Below are positions 24,109 to 32,798 of a stretch of 64,000 nt of DNA, in pieces. How positions within the stretch are numbered: position 1 is the first letter of the stretch; each line of letters begins with the position of its first letter. The notes below the pieces were generated by a model. It was not told the origin of the DNA, ran no database searches, and was given only the letters and a program-made list of their open reading frames with translations. Source of the DNA: an uncultured Dysosmobacter sp. GTDB lineage: Bacteria > Bacillota > Clostridia > Oscillospirales > Oscillospiraceae. The DNA is taken from NCBI GenBank assembly GCA_934590165.1, contig CAKTOO010000010.1:1-64000 (forward strand), given 5' to 3'. The translations under genes and the position numbers were made by a program.

Positions 24109-25660
24109 TGGGGCGAATCTCCAGATAGTAGTGCTCCGTTTCCGGGTCCAGCTTTGCCTCTGTGACGCCGGATGCCAGGTCGAATCCAAAATTGTCCCGG
24201 ACCAGTTCAATGGCTTCCGCATGGACCAAAGCAGCGGCCTGGGCGGTGAAGTCCAGCGTGGACCCCAGCCGGGTCACCAGGTCGTAGCCCTGGAGCCCCA
24301 CGTTTTCCGAGCCGGAGCAGCCGTAGTCAAAGCTGGGCTCCTTCCAAAGCGCAAAGGCAAGCTTCAAAGCATTGCCTGCCGGGATTGTGACGGGCACCGC
24401 CAGATACAGCACCCGCTGCTGGCTCATGGCCTCGCTGAGGATATCATCCAGCCGTCCGTCGGCGTAGCGGTCCACCGTATCGTTCCCCGCCAGGACGCCG
24501 TACTGGACCAGAAGCTCCGCCGCGGCCCGGCGGAACAGGGCGTAAGGTACCGCCGCGGTCTCATTCCCGGTCATGCCCCACTGCCAGTCGGCTTGGGTTT
24601 CCAGATATGCCCGGCACAGCAGGTCCAGCACCGCATCCAGGGTGGTCTCCCGCCGGGTGACGGTGCAGCTGACGCCGTCCAACTCTGCCTCGCAGGCGCC
24701 GTTTTTGTATCCGTCCAGAGTGTAGTTTCCAATGTCCGCTCCCAGCACCGCCAGCAGTTTGGGGGCTGTATCCCGGCGCTGACCATTGGGTACGAAATAG
24801 CTGTACTGCCGCCAGCCGGTCTCCGTATCCCAGCTGGAGCCGTTAAAGCCGTATGTGAGAACTGCGGTCTTTTCTTGGTTGATGGTGAACGTGATGGCCT
24901 GGGTGGCGGCGTCATGGCCCGCAGGGGCCTGAAAGTCGGTAAATTCGTATACCGTCACCGGAATATCCAGGAACGGGCCGTTTCCCAGGGCCCGATCCAG
25001 ATAGCTGCCGTCCTCCAGCAGAGCCCGGTAGTCCGTCCAGCTGTCCGGGTATTCCAGGTTCCAGGTGGAGCCGTCGTCCAGACCGGCGTCCCGGAACCCG
25101 CCGGCGTAGCCCCCGGCATAGAGGGCGGGAGCTGCCGCCGCACCGTCCACGGTCACTGTGGGCAGCTGGGATGCAAGCTCCCGGAAAGAACCGGCAAAGG
25201 GGTACAGGGCTGTCACCGTTATGTCGCTGTCCGTGGGGTTTGTTAAGATATAGCGGTCCGTCACTTCAGCGCCCCACTGGCGGGGAGAACCATCCTCATA
25301 GGACCCGGGGGCGAAGTCCCAGGTGATGGTCCGCTCCGCTGTCAGGCCAGGTGCATCTTCCACTGTTGTCAGAGGAAACACCGGACCCGCGTAGGACATG
25401 AAAGCGGTGCCCTCCGAGCCTAGTGGCTCGCTTTCGTGAGCGATGCCGCTGCCGCTCTCTCCCGGCGCGGAGGAGCCGTATCCCTGGAAGCCGCCGGTCA
25501 CCAGCCAGGCAAGTCCCGCACCGCATACCAGCACCGCGCAGGCAGCCGCCGCCGCGGCGCGCCCGATGGCCCTCCGCCGCCGGGGAGCGGGGGAGGCGGC
25601 TTCTTCGATCAGGTCCTCATCCACCAGACCCAAAACGCGGAACAACCGTTCGCCGTTCAT
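24095..25660 (-). CDS. Unknown membrane protein, likely ECF anti-sigma factor
   Basis: A 521-residue protein with a short cytoplasmic N-terminus (about 33 residues, Arg-rich at its end), one membrane helix (about residues 34-58, AAAAAACAVLVCGAGLAWLV) and a roughly 460-residue extracytoplasmic region. I recognise no domain there; the composition is Gly/Asp/Thr-rich with beta-like segments (ITVTALYPFAGSF, TAVLTYGFNGSS). It overlaps the sigma gene by 4 nt, exactly as known sigma/anti-sigma pairs do, so an anti-sigma or signal-receptor role is inferred. It lacks the zinc-binding ZAS motif HxxxCxxC. The large ectodomain would be the sensor. Confidence 0.7.
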   Translation of the reverse strand: MNGERLFRVLGLVDEDLIEEAASPAPRRRRAIGRAAAAAACAVLVCGAGLAWLVTGGFQGYGSSAPGESGSGIAHESEPLGSEGTAFMSYAGPVFPLTTVEDAPGLTAERTITWDFAPGSYEDGSPRQWGAEVTDRYILTNPTDSDITVTALYPFAGSFRELASQLPTVTVDGAAAAPALYAGGYAGGFRDAGLDDGSTWNLEYPDSWTDYRALLEDGSYLDRALGNGPFLDIPVTVYEFTDFQAPAGHDAATQAITFTINQEKTAVLTYGFNGSSWDTETGWRQYSYFVPNGQRRDTAPKLLAVLGADIGNYTLDGYKNGACEAELDGVSCTVTRRETTLDAVLDLLCRAYLETQADWQWGMTGNETAAVPYALFRRAAAELLVQYGVLAGNDTVDRYADGRLDDILSEAMSQQRVLYLAVPVTIPAGNALKLAFALWKEPSFDYGCSGSENVGLQGYDLVTRLGSTLDFTAQAAALVHAEAIELVRDNFGFDLASGVTEAKLDPETEHYYLEIRPIASD

Positions 25661-26226
25661 AAAGATACCCCCTCCTGTTCCAGATAGGTCCGCAGGGCGT
25701 TTCGGGTGCGGAACAGGGAGGATTTTACCTTGCCCTGCCCACAGCCCAGCCGGGCGGCAATGGCGGCCAGGTCATCCCCGAACCAGTACCGCCGCAGGAA
25801 AATGACCCGGGCTTCCCGGGGCAGCCGCCGCAAAAACGCACTGATGAGAGATGCCACCTCCTGGTCCTCCAGATGGCTTTCCGTGCGCCGGGGAGAGGGC
25901 ACACATCCATCCAGCTCTCCCAGCAGCAGTTCCATTTCCCCGCCGCCCCGCTTCTGGGTCCTGCCTTGCTTCCAGCGGTCCAGGCTCAGGTTCCGGACGA
26001 TGCGTCCCAGCCAGGTCCGGAAGGCGGAGGGCCGCGCCGGCGGGATGGCGTTCCAGGTCCGCAGATACGTGTCGTTGACGCATTCCTCAGCGTCGCCGTG
26101 GCTGCGGAGAATGTTCCAGGCGATGCTGTGCAGAAAGATGCCGTACTTGCCGGCGGTCTCCTGAATGGCCTGCTGGTCCCGCTGCCAGTACAGCTCGATG
26201 ATCTTTTCGTCCTCCGTGGGGAACAC
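25657..26226 (-). CDS. ECF sigma factor
   Basis: A 189-residue sigma-70-like factor. Region 2 covers about residues 20-85 (KYGIFLHSIAWNILRSHGDAEECVNDTYLRTWNA) and region 4 about 125-180 (LPREARVIFLRRYWFGDDLAAIAARLGCGQGKVKSSL). The frame is open to 26367, but the GTG at 26226 with AAAGGA upstream gives the normal family N-terminus (EDEKIIELYWQRDQQAIQ). It overlaps its membrane partner by 4 nt (ATGA). A classical ECF promoter upstream suggests autoregulation. Confidence 0.88.
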   Translation of the reverse strand: MFPTEDEKIIELYWQRDQQAIQETAGKYGIFLHSIAWNILRSHGDAEECVNDTYLRTWNAIPPARPSAFRTWLGRIVRNLSLDRWKQGRTQKRGGGEMELLLGELDGCVPSPRRTESHLEDQEVASLISAFLRRLPREARVIFLRRYWFGDDLAAIAARLGCGQGKVKSSLFRTRNALRTYLEQEGVSL

Positions 26227-26247
26227 CTCCTTTCCTTTGCTGTGTAA

Positions 26248-26273
26248 GACGAGAAAAAACAGGGATGGTTTCC
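26248..26273 (-). promoter_or_regulatory. ECF-type promoter of the second sigma gene
   Basis: Leftward GGAAAC (26268-26273), exactly 16 nt, CGTC (26248-26251), a canonical ECF promoter located 22 nt upstream of the GTG. It implies the sigma transcribes its own operon. Confidence 0.75.
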
Positions 26274-26332
26274 CAATTATAAAAATATTATAAGGGACCG
26301 GGCGCCAAAAGGCCAGAGGGCAGCAGGCCGGG

Positions 26333-26361
26333 TTGAAAAATGGAAGCGAGCAGGGTATAAT
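26333..26361 (+). promoter_or_regulatory. Promoter of the potassium uptake operon
   Basis: TTGAAA (26333-26338), 17 nt, TATAAT (26356-26361), divergent from the sigma promoter. Confidence 0.8.
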
Positions 26362-26399
26362 AGCCACATTATGATCCGTTTTCGCAGGAGGAGGGACCT

Positions 26400-27725
26400 A
26401 TGGACCGTCGCCGTTTTACGCTCAATGCCGTCCAGAGCCTGGCGCTGAGCTTCGCATGTCTCATTTTGCTGGGGGCTTTGCTGTTGATGCTGCCCTGGGC
26501 ATCCCGGGACCGTGGCAGCCTGCCGTTTCTGGATGCCCTGTTTACCTCCGCCTCCGCCTCCTGCGTCACGGGGCTGGTGCTGTACGATACCTGGACCCAG
26601 TTCACGCTGTTTGGCCAGGCGGTGATTTTGGTGCTGATCCAGATCGGCGGTCTCAGCTTCATGACGGTATCCGCCCTGGTGTCCATTTTTCTGGGGCGGC
26701 GCATCGGGCTTCACCAGCGCTCCATCCTCATGGACTCCGTGGGGGCGCTGCAGATGGGCGGCGTGGTGCGGCTGACCCGCCGGGCGCTGAAGGTGACGGT
26801 CGCCAGTGAGAGCCTTGGCGCGGCGGCGCTGCTGGTGTGGTTTTGCCCCCGGTACGGTCTGCGGGGCGTTTGGATGGCGGTGTTTCACGCGATCTCCGCT
26901 TTCTGCAACGCTGGATTCGACCTGCTGGGAACCGGCTCGTCCCTGACCTCGGCGGCGGGAGAGCCCTATTTGAACATCGTGCTTATCCTCCTCATCATCG
27001 CCGGCGGCCTGGGTTTTTTGGTGTGGGATGACATCCTCACCCACGGGACCCATTTCAGCCGGTGGAGGCTCCACAGCAAAATCGCTCTTACCGGCACACT
27101 GCTGGTGTTCTTTTTAAGCGCGGGGGCCTTTTATATCCTGGAAGGGGACCACGCCTTTGCCGGAGCCTCCGCCGGAGATCAGCTGCTGATGGCGGCCTTT
27201 CAGGCGGTGACGCCCCGTACCGCCGGCTTCAATACCGTGGACCTGCGTTCCCTCAGCGCCAGCGGGACCCTGCTGACCATGGTCCTCATGTTTATCGGCG
27301 CTGGTTCCGGTTCCACCGGAGGCGGTATCAAAGTAAACACCTTCGCCGTGCTGGTCCTCAGCGCCCTGGCCCGTGTGCGTCGGCGGGAGGATGTGGACCT
27401 GTTCGGCCGCCGTCTGGATGAGGAGGATATCCACAAGGCGTTTTCCTCTGTCAGTATGTATTTCATGGTCTGCATCGCCGGATGCATGGTGCTGTGCCTT
27501 CAGGGTATCGCGCTGGATGACGCACTGTTTGAGTCCATTTCCGCCATGGGAACCGTGGGCCTGACCCGGGGCATCACCGCCACGCTGCCGGCGTTTTCCA
27601 AAATTACAGTGACGCTGATGATGTTTGCCGGACGGGTGGGCAGTATGTCCGTGGCCATGGCTATCACCCGGGACCGGCCCAGGTCGCGGCTGCGGAATGT
27701 GCCGGAAAAGATATTGATCGGTTGA
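26400..27725 (+). CDS. Potassium uptake channel subunit (KtrB/TrkH)
   Basis: A 441-residue SKT-family membrane subunit with four membrane-pore-membrane repeats. Filter-like segments carry the key Gly: ASASCVTGLV, AISAFCNAGFD, VTPRTAGFNTVD and AMGTVGLTRGI. The size and lack of extra N-terminal helices favour KtrB over TrkH. The pore loop GSGSTGGGIKVNT between repeats 3 and 4 matches the gating loop of KtrB. It has a GGAGGAGGG site and is followed 16 nt later by the regulatory subunit gene. Confidence 0.93.
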   Translation: MDRRRFTLNAVQSLALSFACLILLGALLLMLPWASRDRGSLPFLDALFTSASASCVTGLVLYDTWTQFTLFGQAVILVLIQIGGLSFMTVSALVSIFLGRRIGLHQRSILMDSVGALQMGGVVRLTRRALKVTVASESLGAAALLVWFCPRYGLRGVWMAVFHAISAFCNAGFDLLGTGSSLTSAAGEPYLNIVLILLIIAGGLGFLVWDDILTHGTHFSRWRLHSKIALTGTLLVFFLSAGAFYILEGDHAFAGASAGDQLLMAAFQAVTPRTAGFNTVDLRSLSASGTLLTMVLMFIGAGSGSTGGGIKVNTFAVLVLSALARVRRREDVDLFGRRLDEEDIHKAFSSVSMYFMVCIAGCMVLCLQGIALDDALFESISAMGTVGLTRGITATLPAFSKITVTLMMFAGRVGSMSVAMAITRDRPRSRLRNVPEKILIG

Positions 27726-27741
27726 AAGGAGTAAGGACGAT

Positions 27742-28392
27742 ATGAAATCCTTTTTGGTGATCGGCCTGGGCCGGTTTGGCATCCACCTGACGCATAAGCT
27801 CATGGAGCTGGGCAACGAGGTCATGGTGGTGGACCAGGACGAGGAGCGGGTGGCAAAGATGGCTCCCGTGGCCACGGCCGCCTGCGTGGGGGACTGCCAG
27901 GATGAACAGGTGCTGTCCTCTCTGGGGGTTCGGAACTTTGATGTGTGCTTTGTCTGCGTCAGTGACGATTTCCAGACTTCTCTGGAGGCCACTGCCACGC
28001 TGAAAGAGCTGGGGGCCCGCTGCGTGGTGGCCCGGGCGGACCGGGAAAAACAGATCAAGTTCCTGAAAAAGATCGGAGCCGATGTCGTCATCCACACGGA
28101 GATGGACATGGCCCACCGGGTAGCCATGCGCTTTTCCGCGGACAATGCCTTTGACTACATCGAATTAACGCCGAAATACGCCATTTTAGAAATTGAGACT
28201 CCCCGGGAGTGGGAGGGAAAGACCGTGGCCCAGGTGGATGTCCGCCGCCGGTATAACGTGAACATTCTGGGCCTTAAAACCGGGGACGAGATCGTGCCGC
28301 TGCTGGACCCGGAGTACCGCTTTCAGCCGGATGCCCATCTGATCATCGCCGGCGACAAGGACGCCGGCCTGCGGCTGATGGAGAAAGAGTGA
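27742..28392 (+). CDS. Potassium uptake regulatory subunit (KtrA/TrkA)
   Basis: A 216-residue soluble gating subunit. The RCK_N Rossmann domain (about residues 1-130) begins FLVIGLGRFGIHLTHKLMELG and binds ATP or ADP. The RCK_C domain (about 140-216), with DAHLIIAGDKD, is the region that binds c-di-AMP in several Bacillota. Octameric KtrA rings open KtrB. A strong GAAAGGAG site precedes the ATG. It forms an operon with the channel gene. Confidence 0.94.
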   Translation: MKSFLVIGLGRFGIHLTHKLMELGNEVMVVDQDEERVAKMAPVATAACVGDCQDEQVLSSLGVRNFDVCFVCVSDDFQTSLEATATLKELGARCVVARADREKQIKFLKKIGADVVIHTEMDMAHRVAMRFSADNAFDYIELTPKYAILEIETPREWEGKTVAQVDVRRRYNVNILGLKTGDEIVPLLDPEYRFQPDAHLIIAGDKDAGLRLMEKE

Positions 28393-28444
28393 CGCGCAGT
28401 ATGATTCGCCCTGTTTTGCACATACTGCGGACGGGGTGATCTGC

Positions 28445-28618
28445 ATGAAGCGCGGAGAAAACGGCCGCCGCGACCAGACACCGGTACTGCGGCTGGAGCC
28501 GGAGAAGCGGCTTTGTCCGTTATTTGACCCGGTGAGCATTGCTGAATTTCCGGTGGCGGAGCCGGGAGAGATGGGATACCGGGTGCTGGACAATTTCTGC
28601 GAGGAGCACATTGAATAA
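28445..28618 (+). CDS. Small hypothetical protein
   Basis: A 57-residue frame starting at ATG 28445 with GGGGTGAT just upstream, followed by a stem-loop. It is hydrophilic and acidic at the C-terminus (PVAEPGEMGYRVLDNFCEEHIE), with no membrane segment. I do not recognise it. Its position 52 nt after ktrA suggests co-transcription with potassium uptake. It could also be a chance frame. Confidence 0.5.
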   Translation: MKRGENGRRDQTPVLRLEPEKRLCPLFDPVSIAEFPVAEPGEMGYRVLDNFCEEHIE

Positions 28619-28625
28619 GACCCCA

Positions 28626-28651
28626 GGCCCGCCGGATGATTCCGGCGGGCC
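28626..28651 (+). terminator. Stem-loop ending the potassium operon
   Basis: An 11-bp stem (28626-28636 with 28641-28651) with loop TGAT and a weak T tract. Confidence 0.65.
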
Positions 28652-28658
28652 AATTCAT

Positions 28659-28687
28659 TTGCCAGCGGCGGGGGAATATGCTATACT
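28659..28687 (+). promoter_or_regulatory. Promoter of the thiamine pyrophosphokinase gene
   Basis: TTGCCA (28659-28664), 17 nt, TATACT (28682-28687). Confidence 0.65.
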
Positions 28688-28754
28688 GTACAAACAACAC
28701 AGGAACCAGAGAACGATACCGGTAGTTCTCCGGTGCTTTCAGGAGTGATGACCC

Positions 28755-29384
28755 ATGAAGCGAAGCTTTATTTTTGCCGCCGGGAGCTTTTACGGCCTGC
28801 GGGAGCGTCCCGCTCCCGGCGACTTTGTCATTGCCGCCGACGCGGGCTATCGCATCTGCCGCCAGACCGGCATCGTGCCGGACCTGCTGCTGGGGGATTT
28901 CGACTCCATGGACCAGCCGGAGGACTTTGCCAATATCCACCGCTCTCCCGTGGAAAAGGACGATACGGATACCATGCTGGCAGTGAAGACCGCTTTGGAA
29001 CAGGGCTGTGACACCATTTATATTTACGGCGGCACCGGCGGCAAGCGGCTGGACCATACACTGGCAAATCTCCAGACGCTGCTGTTCATCCGACGGCGCG
29101 GCGCCAGGGGTTACCTCTATGATGACGATTTTGTCTGGACTGCTCTGGAGAACGAATCCCTCACCATTGAAAAGACGGTGGAGTGGGGGCTGTTTTCCGC
29201 CTTTTGCCTGGGAGACCGGGCGGAGGGGATCGACGAAGTGGGCTTTCAGTATCCCCTGAAGGATGCCGTGCTGACGCCGGAATTTCCCCTGGGTGTCAGC
29301 AACCACATCCTGGAGCCTGTCGCCGTCATCACAGTCCGGAAGGGTGCCCTGGCGGTGGGATGGCAGCTTCCGGCACTATGCTAA
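28755..29384 (+). CDS. thiN: Thiamine pyrophosphokinase
   Basis: A 209-residue enzyme that transfers pyrophosphate from ATP to thiamine, making the active cofactor. The N-terminal catalytic domain has ADAGYRICRQTGIVPDLLLGDFDSM and EKDDTDTMLAVKTALEQG (Asp-rich ATP/Mg site), then GGTGGKRLDHTLANLQTL. The C-terminal thiamine-binding part ends with SNHILEPVAVITVRKGALAV. The length fits the bacterial family. It has its own promoter and AGGAGTG site and is not linked to thiamine biosynthesis genes here. Confidence 0.93.
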   Translation: MKRSFIFAAGSFYGLRERPAPGDFVIAADAGYRICRQTGIVPDLLLGDFDSMDQPEDFANIHRSPVEKDDTDTMLAVKTALEQGCDTIYIYGGTGGKRLDHTLANLQTLLFIRRRGARGYLYDDDFVWTALENESLTIEKTVEWGLFSAFCLGDRAEGIDEVGFQYPLKDAVLTPEFPLGVSNHILEPVAVITVRKGALAVGWQLPALC

Positions 29385-29414
29385 AGATAGGATAACGGTT
29401 TCCACAAACAGAGA

Positions 29415-29470
29415 TTGCGTGCCGGCGGCAGGTATTGTATAATAAGGCAAAGGGAAAGGTCAACCTTTCC
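29415..29470 (+). promoter_or_regulatory. Promoter and leader hairpin of Se-type xanthine dehydrogenase
   Basis: TTGCGT (29415-29420), 17 nt, TATAAT (29438-29443). A small hairpin GGAAAGG-TCAA-CCTTTCC (29453-29470) begins the leader. No ModE-like box or known riboswitch is apparent in the roughly 80-nt leader. Confidence 0.7.
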
Positions 29471-29530
29471 TCAAAAATATAAAAAAACAGTCCGTGGGAC
29501 CAGGGGTGGGCACGGCAAGGAGGTTTATTC

Positions 29531-32080
29531 ATGGCAACTTTTACCGTGAACGGCCAGGCCGTGACCGTGGAGAAAAATCAAAAACTCCTGCGTTTTTTGC
29601 GGGATGAGCTGCACCTGACCAGCGTGAAGGACGGATGCAGTGAGGGCGCCTGCGGCACCTGCACCGTTCTCATCGATGGCAAGCCCACCAGGGCCTGCAT
29701 TCCCCAGACCGACAAGCTGGAGGGAAAGACCATCGTCACGGTGGAGGGCCTGACGGATTTTGAGAGAGATGTCTATACATATGCCTTCGGCACCGCCGGA
29801 GCCGTTCAGTGCGGCTTTTGCATCCCGGGTATGGTCATGTGCGCCAAGGGGCTGCTGGACAAAAATTTGAGCCCCACCCGGGAGGAGGCGGCCTTCGCCA
29901 TCCGCAATAATATCTGCCGCTGCACCGGGTATGTGAAGATCATTGACGCCATTTTGCTGGCGGCGGAGGTGTTTCGCGCCGGCGCGGTGCCGGAGGCGCC
30001 CAAGGACTGGTCTCTGGGCGCACGGGTGCCCCGGGTGGATGTGCGGGAGAAGGTCACCGGCACCGGCGCCTATCCCGATGATATTTATCTGGACGGCATG
30101 ATCTACGGTTCTGCCGTCCGCAGCGCCTATCCCCGGGCCCGGGTGCTGGCCATCCACACGGAGGAGGCCAAGGCTCTGCCGGGCGTGGTAGGTGTCTATA
30201 CTGCCGCTGATATCCCCGGGAAGAACAAGGTGGGACACCTGGTGAAGGACTGGGACACCATGATCGCCGTGGGAGAGATCACCCATTATTTGGGCGACGC
30301 CATTTGCCTGGTGGCCGCCGAGACACCGGAGATCCTGGCCCGGGCCAAAGCTCTGGTGAAGGTGGACTATGAGGAACTGCCCATGGTCCGTTCTCCCCGG
30401 GAGGCCATGCTGCCAGACGCGCCCCTGGTCCATCAAAATGGCAACCTGCTGGCCCATAAGCATATCCAGCGGGGCAATCCGGCGGAGGCCATCGCCAAAT
30501 CCAAGCACGTTCTGACCCAGCGATTCTCCACCCCCTGGACGGAGCACGCTTTCCTGGAGCCGGAGTGCGCCGTGGCCTATCCCGACGGGGAGGGGATCAT
30601 GGTCCTTTCCACGGACCAGGGTGCTTACGATACCCAGCATGAGATCATGGGAATGCTGGGGCTTCCGGCGGAGCAGGTGAAGGTCCGCAACTGCTTGGTG
30701 GGCGGCGGCTTCGGCGGCAAGGAGGACGTGACTGTTCAGCACCACGCCGCCCTCATCGCCTATCTTGCCAAGCGGCCCGTTAAGGTGAGGCTCACCCGGG
30801 CGGAAAGTATCCTCATCCATCCCAAGCGCCATCCCATGGAGATGGAGTTCTCCCTGGGCTGCGATGAAAACGGCATCATCCAGGGCGTGGCCGCCGAGGT
30901 CATCGCCGACACCGGCGCATACGCCTCTCTGGGCGGCCCGGTGCTGGAGCGTGCCTGCACCCACGCCGCCGGACCCTATAACTACCAGAACTTCGAGATC
31001 GACGGCTGGGCTTATTATACCAACAATCCCCCCGCCGGTGCCTTCCGGGGCTTCGGCGTCACCCAGACCTGCTTCTGCATTGAAACGCTTTTGAACCAGA
31101 TGGCGGATATCGTGGGCATTACGCCCTGGGAGATCCGTTACCGCAACGCCATCCGCCCCGGCCAGGAGCTGCCTAACGGACAGATCGTGGACGATTCCAC
31201 CGGCCTGGTAGAGACATTGGAGGCGGTGAAGCCCTACGTGGACGCCAACAAATATGTGGGCCTGGCCTGCGCCATGAAGAATGCCGGCGTGGGCGTGGGC
31301 ATCCCGGATACCGGCCGGGTCCGTCTGGTGGTGGAGGGCGGCAAAGTCCATATTTTTGCCGGCGCCTCCTGCATCGGCCAGGGATTGGGTACGGTTTTGA
31401 CGCAGATGGTCTATGACCAGACGAAAATTCCCCGGGAAAACATCGTCTATGAGCGGTCCAATACATACTGCGCGCCGGATTCCGGCACCACCTCCGGTTC
31501 CCGCCAGACGCTGTTCACCGGCGAGGCCTGCCGCCGGGCCTGCCAGGACCTGAAGGCCGCTCTGGGCCAGGGAGGACTGGACGGCCTGGAGGGCCAGGAG
31601 TTTTACGGCGAATACCTGGGCAAGACCGACCCCCTGGGCGCCGATGTGCCCAACCCTGTCAGCCATATCGCCTACGGCTATGCTACCCAGGTGTGCATCC
31701 TGGACGAGGAGGGAAAAATCAGCCATATCGTGGCCGCCCACGATGTGGGCAAGGCGGTGAATCCCACCTCCATCGAGGGCCAGATCGAAGGCGGCGTGGT
31801 CATGTCCATGGGCTTTGCCCTGACGGAGCGGTATCCGCTGGACAACTGCAAGCCCACCGCCAAATATGGCACGCTGGGCCTGTTCCGGGCCAACCAGATC
31901 CCGGAGATCACCCCTATCATCGTGGAAAAGCAGGGATTGAATGTGGCCTGCGGCGCTATCGGCATCGGCGAGATCACCTCCATTCCCACGGCTCCCGCCA
32001 TTGCGGACGCCTATTACCGCTATGACGGCCGCCTGCGCACCAGCCTGCCCCTGGAGGGCACGCCGTACAGCCGCAAATAA
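29531..32080 (+). CDS. Selenium-type xanthine dehydrogenase (Fe-S and Mo domains fused)
   Basis: An 849-residue molybdenum hydroxylase. Residues 1-150 hold two [2Fe-2S] clusters: Cys36, Cys41, Cys44 and Cys56 (plant type), and Cys94, Cys97, Cys129 and Cys131. The remainder is the molybdopterin domain (GGGFGGKEDVTVQ, AFRGFGVTQ, and a C-terminal ACGAIGIGEITSIPTAPAIADA holding the catalytic Glu). There is no FAD domain. This architecture matches the selenium-dependent xanthine dehydrogenase family of clostridia, in which a non-peptide selenium ligand is added to the cofactor. It oxidises hypoxanthine, xanthine or related purines. AAGGAGG sets the start. Family is firm; selenium use is inferred. 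Confidence 0.9.
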   Translation: MATFTVNGQAVTVEKNQKLLRFLRDELHLTSVKDGCSEGACGTCTVLIDGKPTRACIPQTDKLEGKTIVTVEGLTDFERDVYTYAFGTAGAVQCGFCIPGMVMCAKGLLDKNLSPTREEAAFAIRNNICRCTGYVKIIDAILLAAEVFRAGAVPEAPKDWSLGARVPRVDVREKVTGTGAYPDDIYLDGMIYGSAVRSAYPRARVLAIHTEEAKALPGVVGVYTAADIPGKNKVGHLVKDWDTMIAVGEITHYLGDAICLVAAETPEILARAKALVKVDYEELPMVRSPREAMLPDAPLVHQNGNLLAHKHIQRGNPAEAIAKSKHVLTQRFSTPWTEHAFLEPECAVAYPDGEGIMVLSTDQGAYDTQHEIMGMLGLPAEQVKVRNCLVGGGFGGKEDVTVQHHAALIAYLAKRPVKVRLTRAESILIHPKRHPMEMEFSLGCDENGIIQGVAAEVIADTGAYASLGGPVLERACTHAAGPYNYQNFEIDGWAYYTNNPPAGAFRGFGVTQTCFCIETLLNQMADIVGITPWEIRYRNAIRPGQELPNGQIVDDSTGLVETLEAVKPYVDANKYVGLACAMKNAGVGVGIPDTGRVRLVVEGGKVHIFAGASCIGQGLGTVLTQMVYDQTKIPRENIVYERSNTYCAPDSGTTSGSRQTLFTGEACRRACQDLKAALGQGGLDGLEGQEFYGEYLGKTDPLGADVPNPVSHIAYGYATQVCILDEEGKISHIVAAHDVGKAVNPTSIEGQIEGGVVMSMGFALTERYPLDNCKPTAKYGTLGLFRANQIPEITPIIVEKQGLNVACGAIGIGEITSIPTAPAIADAYYRYDGRLRTSLPLEGTPYSRK

Positions 32081-32086
32081 CGAAAA

Positions 32087-32108
32087 CGGCGGGGCAACCG
32101 CCCCGCCG
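32087..32108. terminator. Terminator between xanthine dehydrogenase and mocA
   Basis: A 9-bp CGGCGGGGC stem with its complement around loop AACC (32087-32095 with 32100-32108), with A4 on the left and TTT on the right. It serves both converging genes. Confidence 0.8.
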
Positions 32109-32124
32109 CGTTTCATACAGTATT

Positions 32125-32706
32125 TTATGTTTCCTTCAGTGCTTCCAGCGCCTGGACCGTGTCCACATCGTACAGCTCAGAGGCATCTGTCTCCAGCAGC
32201 ATCAGGTCCTCCTCATGGCGGCGGATGACGCTGCTGCCGCCGCGGTCCTCTGTCAGAGCCATTAACTCCGGAAAGAACCGGGCGGGGAACAGGCAGGGAT
32301 TGCCCCGGACACCTCCATGCCCCAGAGCCGCGATCTTGTCCGGCTGGGAGCGCCACAGCGCGACCAGCTTTGCCACGCTCTCCCGGCGCAGCAGCGGCTG
32401 GTCGGACACCAAAAACAGCACGCCGTCACAGTCCCGCAGCGCGGTCAATCCCAGGGCAATGGTGTGACTGATGCCCCAGTCCGGGTGCGGATTGTAAAGG
32501 GCGGCGAAGTGAAATGTTCCCGCAAGGTCCATGACCTCCGGGTATTGGCTCACGACGACCACGGCGTGGAGCTGCTCCGCCGGAACTGCGTCCAGCGCCC
32601 GTGAAATAAGGCTTCGGCCCTTCAGCTGTGCCGCCAGCTTGTTTTCCCCGAACCGCCGGGCATTTCCGGCGGCCATGATCACACATCCGACTTTCAAAGC
32701 ATCCAT
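32125..32706 (-). CDS. Molybdenum cofactor nucleotidyltransferase (MocA-like)
   Basis: A 193-residue nucleotidyltransferase that joins CTP (or GTP) to molybdopterin for hydroxylase-type enzymes. The N-terminal CVIMAAGNARRFGENKLAAQLKG is the nucleotide-binding signature, LFLVSDQPLL binds metal, and GHGGVRGNPCLFPARFF is the cofactor loop. It lies between two molybdenum hydroxylase loci, which supports MocA rather than MobA. In Se-hydroxylase gene sets a similar protein (YgfJ) is typical. The ATG at 32706 with GGGAG upstream is preferred. Confidence 0.85.
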   Translation of the reverse strand: MDALKVGCVIMAAGNARRFGENKLAAQLKGRSLISRALDAVPAEQLHAVVVVSQYPEVMDLAGTFHFAALYNPHPDWGISHTIALGLTALRDCDGVLFLVSDQPLLRRESVAKLVALWRSQPDKIAALGHGGVRGNPCLFPARFFPELMALTEDRGGSSVIRRHEEDLMLLETDASELYDVDTVQALEALKET

Positions 32707-32798
32707 GTTCCCATCTCCCATCTGACGTTAGTATATCCGCTTTCCGCCCCGCAAGTCAATCCGGAGGCGGGACTTCATTCCATAAGGAGGCATGCCCT

